DNA of 17,394 nt from Verrucomicrobiota bacterium (lineage in GTDB: Bacteria; Verrucomicrobiota; Verrucomicrobiia; Limisphaerales; JAEYXS01): the NCBI GenBank assembly GCA_021156225.1, contig JAJNBN010000009.1:1-17394 (forward strand), in the 5' to 3' direction. Below are positions 12,861 to 17,394 of the stretch, piece by piece (positions within the stretch are counted from its first letter, which is position 1; each line of letters starts with the position of its first letter). The notes below the pieces were generated by a model that saw nothing but the letters and a program-made list of their open reading frames with translations, ran no database searches and had not been told where the DNA came from. The position numbers and the translations under genes were made by a program.

Positions 12861-13811
12861 ATGCCGGGTGAATACGATCAACTGCTTGAGGCGACCATCG
12901 AGCATCTGCAACAGATGAAAGCGCGCGGAACGCGCTTTGTGACGGTGGATAACGCCGCGCTCAAAGCCCTCACCGCGCCTGCGCCCGCTGCTGCTCCGGC
13001 CAGATCATCCGCTCCGGCACCAGCCCCGGCTTCGCGCTCTCTGTCCGCCTTTGCCCAGGCTCACGCTACGGCTACTCCATCGCCAGCGCCCGCAGCCCCC
13101 AAGCCTCCTGCTCCCGTGCCGGAGCGCAGCATGTTTGCTCCGGCTATCGGAATCCCGCCGGAGCCAGTCATCGAACCGCTGGCCCCAGAGGCGAAGGAAG
13201 CGGCGATGGCGGATCTGCGGGCCCGTGCCTTGGTCTGCGTGAAGTGCCCGAAGCTGGTGGCCTCGCGGACACAAGTTGTCTTCGGCGTAGGTAATATCCA
13301 TGCCGACATCATGTTCGTAGGGGAAGCCCCGGGAGCGGATGAAGATCTGCAAGGCGAACCTTTCGTGGGCGCAGCGGGCCAGTTGCTCACGAAGATCATC
13401 CAGGCGATGGGGCAATCGCGCGACGCGGTTTACATCGGGAACATTTTGAAATGCCGTCCGGACATGCCTCCGGGTGAGGTAGGTAACCGCAAGCCCACAT
13501 CGGACGAGATGAAGACGTGCATCCCCTACTTGCTCGCACAGATCGATATCATCCGGCCGAAGGTGCTGGTAGCTCTCGGTGCAACGGCGGTGGAAGGCCT
13601 CTTCAACAAGGCGATACCGATCACTAAACAGCGCGGCACCTGGATGACTTTCCGCGGCATCCCCGTGATGCCGACGTTTCATCCGGCGTATCTGCTGCGC
13701 AATCAGGCCCCCAGCGAAAAGCGCAAGGTGTGGGAAGACATGCTGGCCGTGATGGAACGGGTGAACCTGCCGATCAGCGAGAAACAGCGCGGGTATTTTT
13801 TGAAGGGTTGA
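12861..13811 (+). CDS. Uracil-DNA glycosylase, family 4 (4Fe-4S)
   Basis: The 316-residue enzyme removes uracil from DNA to start base-excision repair. Four cysteine ligands for the [4Fe-4S] cluster are visible (Cys126 and Cys129 in CVKC, Cys198 in KCRPD, Cys220 in TCIPYL). So are motif A GEAPGADED (154-162), QGEPFVGAAGQLL, the NR...P linker and the motif-B-like TFHPAYLLR (272-280). Residues 38-92 are an Ala/Pro-rich, probably disordered linker (many PAPA repeats) joining a short N-terminal helical piece, MPGEYDQLLEATIEHLQQM, to the catalytic domain. The linker makes the protein longer than the usual 200-230 residues. The gene starts 80 bp from the divergent zinc-ribbon gene and ends 2 bp before the convergent membrane protein gene. 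Confidence 0.93.
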   Translation: MPGEYDQLLEATIEHLQQMKARGTRFVTVDNAALKALTAPAPAAAPARSSAPAPAPASRSLSAFAQAHATATPSPAPAAPKPPAPVPERSMFAPAIGIPPEPVIEPLAPEAKEAAMADLRARALVCVKCPKLVASRTQVVFGVGNIHADIMFVGEAPGADEDLQGEPFVGAAGQLLTKIIQAMGQSRDAVYIGNILKCRPDMPPGEVGNRKPTSDEMKTCIPYLLAQIDIIRPKVLVALGATAVEGLFNKAIPITKQRGTWMTFRGIPVMPTFHPAYLLRNQAPSEKRKVWEDMLAVMERVNLPISEKQRGYFLKG

Positions 13812-13813
13812 GG

Positions 13814-14200
13814 TTAGTAGTATCGCAGCATCAGGCCCGTGACGTAGATGTAGAAACCCAAAGCTGCCAGCAATACTAGCGTGACCCCAACAAACCACGC
13901 CGAACCCCGATACGGATTGGGTTTTCTCCGCAATTTGGCGTAGACATGCGCATCCAGTAAAAGCAACACAACGCTGCCCGGTATAACCCCGAATACGAAG
14001 TTGTTCCTAACGAGGTTGGAAATATTGGCCAGATGCATTATCGAGTCCGGAACCGATCCGAAGACACCTGCAAGAATCTTAACGTCAAAACCGACGTAAG
14101 CCCACATAACAACGGCGAGGATTGCCCCATGGATAGTCAGCAGGACGATGAGGTCATGCTTGATGTCGGCATCCATATTCTGCGAAGACGTGTCTTTCAT
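13814..14200 (-). CDS. Small membrane protein, paralogue of its upstream neighbour (copy B)
   Basis: The 128-residue product has three to four hydrophobic helices (about 16-38, 68-85 and 98-122). Near the N-terminus is MDADIKHDLIV, then NLVRNNFVFG, PG and LLDAHVYAKLRRK. The same landmarks occur in the same order in the preceding gene, so the two are tandem paralogues. The ATG at 14200 overlaps the stop of copy A (ATGA), which indicates coupled translation. I do not recognise a named family. The shared N-terminal D-A-D-x-K-H-D and the R-N-N-F motif suggest a conserved polar site at the membrane face. It converges on the uracil-DNA glycosylase gene with 2 bp between stops. Confidence 0.7.
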   Translation of the reverse strand: MKDTSSQNMDADIKHDLIVLLTIHGAILAVVMWAYVGFDVKILAGVFGSVPDSIMHLANISNLVRNNFVFGVIPGSVVLLLLDAHVYAKLRRKPNPYRGSAWFVGVTLVLLAALGFYIYVTGLMLRYY

Positions 14201-14610
14201 CTTGGTTTGATATAGACCTCCTCAATTCTTCTCAGTTCCGAGTTCATGCCCCAAAAGAAAAAGCCGGTGCATGAAATCAGAAGCAGAACGACAATGACGT
14301 TCCAGACAGATGAGGCAGCTTTTCCGAGATGCTTGCGGAAAGTCAGAAAGACCCACGCGTCGAGCCATGCAAAAGCCAGCAAGCCAGGCAGAAATGGAAA
14401 AAAGAAATTATTCCGGATGGTATGGGCAATGCCTAGCACCAGTCTGGCATGGGCTGCTTTTGCTTCGCCATCGATCATCTCATCCACCTGATAGGCGCCT
14501 AAAAGGTAAAGACCCAAGTTCATGGCTATCAACAAACCGTGAATGACCAGCATGACGATGACGTCATGTTTGGTATCAGCGTCGGCATTACGCCACGGCC
14601 TGAGGTTCAT
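14197..14610 (-). CDS. Small membrane protein, paralogue of its downstream neighbour (copy A)
   Basis: The 137-residue product starts at ATG 14610 (MNLRPWRNADADTKHD). That start puts the shared ADAD.KHD motif at the N-terminus as in copy B; the longer frame from 14682 reads through the divergent control region. Hydrophobic segments lie near 21-39, 78-95 and 108-126. Motifs shared with copy B are ADADTKHDVIVML, TIRNNFFF, LPG and WLDAWVFL. The C-terminus MNSELRRIEEVYIKPR is charged. Function is unknown; a two-subunit membrane complex made of paralogues is a fair inference from the ATGA overlap. The 83-bp gap to the DMFase-like gene is the likely site of divergent promoters. Confidence 0.7.
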   Translation of the reverse strand: MNLRPWRNADADTKHDVIVMLVIHGLLIAMNLGLYLLGAYQVDEMIDGEAKAAHARLVLGIAHTIRNNFFFPFLPGLLAFAWLDAWVFLTFRKHLGKAASSVWNVIVVLLLISCTGFFFWGMNSELRRIEEVYIKPR

Positions 14611-14693
14611 GGTCCTTGGTTTTGTTTGCGGCTTGTCCCTTACCTTGCCATAACAGGTGGCATTAGCCAAATCGGAAAGCATCCAGTCTGCTT

Positions 14694-16229
14694 ATGAGTT
14701 CAGATCCATCCTCATCCCGGCGTGATTTCTTGAAGGCCGCAGCCGTCACCGCAGCCGCTGTGGGCATTGCCGGTGAAGTGAAAGGGCAAGAGAAACCCAA
14801 GCGACAGTCCGAGCTTATCCGCAGAGAAAACGAAAAGCCCGGCGCGCTGGACTGGCAACTGACCCGGGTGCGGCTCGATAAGACAACGGGTTTCCGTTCA
14901 CCCGGCATTGAAGGCTATTGCTCACATCAGAGCATCAAGGCGGGGGAAGAATTGCGTATCATGGTGAGCACGCTCCCGGCGCGGAAGTTCAACATCGAGT
15001 TCTTTCGCATGGGTTATTACGGCGGGCGCGGCGCGCGCTTGATGCATAAGCTGGAGTCGATAACGGGCAAGACGCAGCCAGTCCCGACCGTGGGAGAGAA
15101 CCGTTTGATAGAATGCCAGTGGGAACCGAGTGCGACGCTCAAGATTCCGGCGGATTGGCCAAGTGGCGTGTATCTGGGACGTTTGACCACGGTGCCCGAT
15201 TCGGCAGCGGAACCTTATTGGCAAAGCTACATCATCTTCATCGTGCGCGATGAGCGGCCAGCGGATGTGCTTTTCCAATGCAGCGACAATACGTGGCAGG
15301 CGTATAATCGCTGGCCGGATAATTACTCGCTCTACACGGATCCGCGCGGCGCTCATGCCGTCGGTGTGGCAGTGAGCTTTGACCGGCCTTACGGGAGATA
15401 TGCGCAGATCTTCGAGCATCCGCTGTCCATCGGTTCAGGCGAATTTTTACTGTGGGAGTTTCCCCTGCTCTACTGGCTGGAGCAGCACGGGTATGACGTG
15501 ACGTACTGCTCGAACAGCGATTGCCTAACCCCGGCGAATCTGATGCGGTGCAAGTCATTCCTCAGCGTAGGCCATGATGAATATTGGGATGTGCGGCAAT
15601 ATGACGCGGTGAAGGCGGGCATCGAGTCAGGGGTCAATGCGTTGTGGTTGTGCGGCAACTCTGTGTTTGGGGTCACGCCGTTCTCGCCTTCCTCAAGCGG
15701 TCAGGCGAATCGCATTTTGACACGCAAAGGTATTTACGGCGGGTTGACGGATGCCGAGATACTGGAAGAAGTGCGCGTGTTCACCAAGGATTGGCAACGC
15801 GATAGCCGTGATGAGAGTCTGATCATGGGCGCGCGCAGCATTGTGCCGTTCAACGGTGGCGGTGACTGGATCTGCACGAAGCCGGAGCATTGGGTCTTTG
15901 CGGGTACGGGGATGAAGAAGGGCGACGCGATTCCCGGCCTAGTTGGCTGGGAACATCATGGGGCGCCGGCCAAACTGCCCGGTCTGGAAGTGGTGGCGGA
16001 GGGGACATGCTGGCGTGGTGGTGTCACTCCTGCGCATTGGACGGCGACGGTGCATCCGGGGCCAAAGGGGAACATCGTCTTTAATGCGGCGACAATCTTT
16101 TGGACGCAGGGACTATCAAATCCGCCGGGACATATCTTGCCCTGGTCGCATTGGAGCCGTCCACATGGGCCTGACCTGAGGGTGCAGAAAATCACGGTGA
16201 ATGTGTTGAAGCGGGCTTTGGGCAAGTAG
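14694..16229 (+). CDS. Tat-exported protein resembling the N,N-dimethylformamidase large subunit
   Basis: The 511-residue product starts with a twin-arginine signal, SSRRDFLKAAAVTAAAVG (7-24). The body matches the 'N,N-dimethylformamidase beta subunit' family as I recall it. It has a beta-rich N-terminal part (FNIEFFRMGYYGGRGARLM), VYLGRLTT, QAYNRWPDNYSLY, and then a Rossmann-like region with EFPLLYWLEQHGYDVTYCSNSD, SVGHDEYWD (about 290-298) and LWLCGNSVFG. The C-terminus has a propeller-like or beta segment with GNIVFNAATIFWTQGL. In DMFase the large subunit binds mononuclear iron and hydrolyses an amide. No small subunit is encoded nearby, and Tat export implies cofactor loading in the cytoplasm. 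The true substrate is unknown, and family members in this phylum are often annotated by similarity only. Confidence 0.82.
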   Translation: MSSDPSSSRRDFLKAAAVTAAAVGIAGEVKGQEKPKRQSELIRRENEKPGALDWQLTRVRLDKTTGFRSPGIEGYCSHQSIKAGEELRIMVSTLPARKFNIEFFRMGYYGGRGARLMHKLESITGKTQPVPTVGENRLIECQWEPSATLKIPADWPSGVYLGRLTTVPDSAAEPYWQSYIIFIVRDERPADVLFQCSDNTWQAYNRWPDNYSLYTDPRGAHAVGVAVSFDRPYGRYAQIFEHPLSIGSGEFLLWEFPLLYWLEQHGYDVTYCSNSDCLTPANLMRCKSFLSVGHDEYWDVRQYDAVKAGIESGVNALWLCGNSVFGVTPFSPSSSGQANRILTRKGIYGGLTDAEILEEVRVFTKDWQRDSRDESLIMGARSIVPFNGGGDWICTKPEHWVFAGTGMKKGDAIPGLVGWEHHGAPAKLPGLEVVAEGTCWRGGVTPAHWTATVHPGPKGNIVFNAATIFWTQGLSNPPGHILPWSHWSRPHGPDLRVQKITVNVLKRALGK

Positions 16230-16271
16230 GGCAAATTATCCCTAGTTTTTACCGCCCGTTCTAGTTTGACG

Positions 16272-16309
16272 TTAGGCCAGCCTTGGGTCCATGCTGGGCC
16301 GTGGCCTAA
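16272..16309. repeat. Inverted repeat between the DMFase-like and esterase genes
   Basis: TTAGGCCA (16272-16279) and TGGCCTAA (16302-16309) are perfect 8-bp arms around a 22-nt centre that can extend pairing through CAGC/GCTG. No T-tract follows on either strand, so it is not a standard intrinsic terminator; an operator or a hairpin that blocks read-through are both possible. A TTGACG at 16266 has no fitting -10 box. Confidence 0.35.
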
Positions 16310-16337
16310 ACGTTTCCAACCAGTGCGCCAGGTATTT

Positions 16338-17394
16338 ATGATCGCAAGCAAGACACACACACACTCAGGTTGGCTGCGGACGTCAGTGCTCGCCGTTGCC
16401 GTCCTGTTCGCAGCCAAAGTCCAAGCCGACGTCAAACTTCCCGCCATCTTCACCGACAACATGGTGCTCCAGCAGGGCATGAATGTGCCAATTTGGGGCT
16501 GGGCGGATGAGGGCGAAGCGGTGACCGTCCAGTTCCGCGACCAGCGCGTGGCCGCCAAGGTGGTCAACGGCAAATGGTCGGTAAAGCTCAAGGCTTTGAA
16601 ACCGGGCGGACCGGATGAACTCGTGGTCTATGGCCGCAACCGCATCCAGTTGAAGAACGTGCTGGTGGGCGAGGTGTGGCTGTGCAGCGGCCAGTCCAAC
16701 ATGGAGTGGTCGTTGATCAGATCATTTGAACCGCAGGCTGATATCAAACAGTCGGCCAACCCGAACATCCGCCTGTTCAAGGTGGAGAACGTAAAATCGG
16801 ACGAGGCGCTGGATGATCTTAAGCAGCCTTGGAACGTGGGCAAGTTCGCCTGGCAGGAAGCCAGCCCGCAATCGACCCCCGAGTTTTCCGCGGTGGCCTA
16901 CTATTTTGCCCGGGCGCTGGAGAAATCGCGCGGGGTACCGATCGGTCTGATCCAGAGCGATTGGGGTGGTTCTCCGGCGGAAGTCTGGATGAGCCAGGCG
17001 GCGCTGGAAGCCAATGCGGATTACAAGGCCGACATCCTCGATAAGTACGCAGAGCAGCTCAAAACAGCTCAAGATTCGATTGCCAAACATAAGGCCTCCA
17101 AGGCCACCACACCCGCTCCTCGTCTGCCTTGGAAACCGGCCGAACTCTATAACGGCATGATCAGCCCGATCCTTGGTTATGGCATCAAGGGTGCCATCTG
17201 GTATCAGGGTGAATCCAACGCGAGCCGCGCCTGGCAGTATCGCAGCCTGTTCCCGGACATGATCAAGAACTGGCGCAAAGACTGGGGCCAGGGTGATTTC
17301 CCGTTCTTTCTAAAACGCCAGTTCCGCCTCCTCACGTCGGCGGCTACAATAAAAAAGCCCGGCCAATTGCTTGGCCGGGCTCGTGAAAAGTATC
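16338..17394 (+). CDS. Sialate O-acetylesterase, truncated or rearranged near its 3' part
   Basis: I translated this by hand from ATG 16338; the frame is open to the window edge. A signal peptide ends near VQA/DV (30). The N-terminal beta-domain (LPAIFTDNMVLQQ.M.VPIWGWA) precedes the SGNH core, with the nucleophile motif GEVWLCSGQSNMEW (Ser120), SDWGGSPAEVWMS, and IWYQGESN (289-294). Such enzymes remove O-acetyl groups from sialic acids or acetylated xylan. Family likeness stops abruptly at GDFPFFL (residue 325, nt 17310). The expected VQLA... continuation and the C-terminal D..HP catalytic motif are absent. What follows (KRQFRLLTSA...) is translation of a palindromic repeat and a terminator. 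So the gene is disrupted, or the assembly is chimeric here. Its presence supports a sialic-acid theme with the operon at 1742-8858. Confidence 0.8.
   Translation, partial: MIASKTHTHSGWLRTSVLAVAVLFAAKVQADVKLPAIFTDNMVLQQGMNVPIWGWADEGEAVTVQFRDQRVAAKVVNGKWSVKLKALKPGGPDELVVYGRNRIQLKNVLVGEVWLCSGQSNMEWSLIRSFEPQADIKQSANPNIRLFKVENVKSDEALDDLKQPWNVGKFAWQEASPQSTPEFSAVAYYFARALEKSRGVPIGLIQSDWGGSPAEVWMSQAALEANADYKADILDKYAEQLKTAQDSIAKHKASKATTPAPRLPWKPAELYNGMISPILGYGIKGAIWYQGESNASRAWQYRSLFPDMIKNWRKDWGQGDFPFFLKRQFRLLTSAATIKKPGQLLGRAREKY
17324..17343. repeat. Short palindromic repeat at the esterase breakpoint
   Basis: Directly after the last recognisable esterase codon, CCGCC (17324-17328) and GGCGG (17339-17343) flank TCCTCACGT. 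I recall closely similar units (GTAGCCGCCGACGTGAGGAGGC when read on the minus strand, split across 17347-17326) as dispersed repeats in verrucomicrobial genomes. Copy number cannot be checked here. Confidence 0.45.
17350..17381 (-). terminator. Intrinsic terminator, minus strand
   Basis: GCCCGGCCAA (17357-17366), loop TTGC, TTGGCCGGGC (17371-17380) form a perfect 10-bp GC-rich stem. On the minus strand it is followed by TTTTTTATTG, a U-tract. It should terminate a minus-strand gene lying to the right of the window, which confirms that the sequence after about 17311 belongs to different genetic context from the esterase gene. Confidence 0.8.

Noticed and set aside
16266..16294. TTGACG as -35 of an esterase promoter
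   Set aside because: No acceptable -10 hexamer lies 16-18 bp downstream.
1..17394. tRNA, rRNA, integrase, transposase or phage genes
   Set aside because: I read both strands and saw no tRNA cloverleaf ending, rRNA segment or mobile-element protein.

Overview
The window looks like chromosome from a heterotrophic, polysaccharide-degrading bacterium of the Planctomycetota-Verrucomicrobiota-Chlamydiota group, most likely a verrucomicrobial (Pedosphaera/Limisphaera-like) lineage. This is inference. It rests on moderately high GC, mostly absent Shine-Dalgarno sequences, many exported enzymes (FG-GAP protein, S51 peptidase, iduronate-sulfatase-type sulfatase, sialidase-like BNR protein, Tat-exported DMFase-like protein, sialate O-acetylesterase) and short palindromic repeat elements between genes. 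No rRNA, tRNA or taxonomic marker is present to prove it.

Region 1 (1-1741): two minus-strand genes with a 4-bp ATGA overlap, a secreted cyanophycinase-like S51 peptidase followed by an FG-GAP/VCBS propeller protein that runs off the left edge. A divergent control region (1680-1727) separates them from region 2. It holds a perfect palindrome, CTGGTATACCAG, placed over the -10 boxes of two opposed candidate promoters. This is the kind of site bound by FCD-type GntR regulators.

Region 2 (1742-8858): a compact plus-strand catabolic operon. Its order is GntR/FCD regulator, aldolase of the DapA/NanA (N-acetylneuraminate lyase-like) family, exported BNR sialidase-like protein, exported sulfatase, SSS sodium:solute symporter and exported alpha/beta hydrolase. 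Gaps from the aldolase onward are 6-21 bp. Together they suggest outer release of a sulfated or acylated acidic sugar (sialic acid or a related ulosonate), Na+-driven uptake, and cleavage by the aldolase to pyruvate plus a second product. A truncated sialate O-acetylesterase at the right edge fits the same theme. Two repeat elements lie in the operon: a chain of hairpins between gntR and the aldolase gene, and a dispersed 'TPHPNPLP' repeat that forms the first codons of the sulfatase gene.

Region 3 (8855-12780): all minus strand. It holds a receiver-only response regulator followed by an alpha-helical CHAD-like protein. A structured intergenic stretch with a strong minus-strand intrinsic terminator comes next. 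Then a three-gene membrane operon lies further up: two tandem paralogous SPFH/prohibitin proteins and a 65-residue two-TM protein, with ATGA and 2-bp junctions. An eight-cysteine zinc-ribbon protein sits at its upstream end.

Region 4 (12861-16229): a family 4 uracil-DNA glycosylase (plus), two tandem paralogous small membrane proteins (minus, ATGA overlap) and a Tat-exported protein resembling the large subunit of N,N-dimethylformamidase (plus).

Region 5 (16230-17394): a sialate O-acetylesterase gene whose recognisable homology stops at about 17310. It is followed by a small palindromic repeat and a minus-strand terminator, so the gene is truncated, rearranged or chimeric at the edge.
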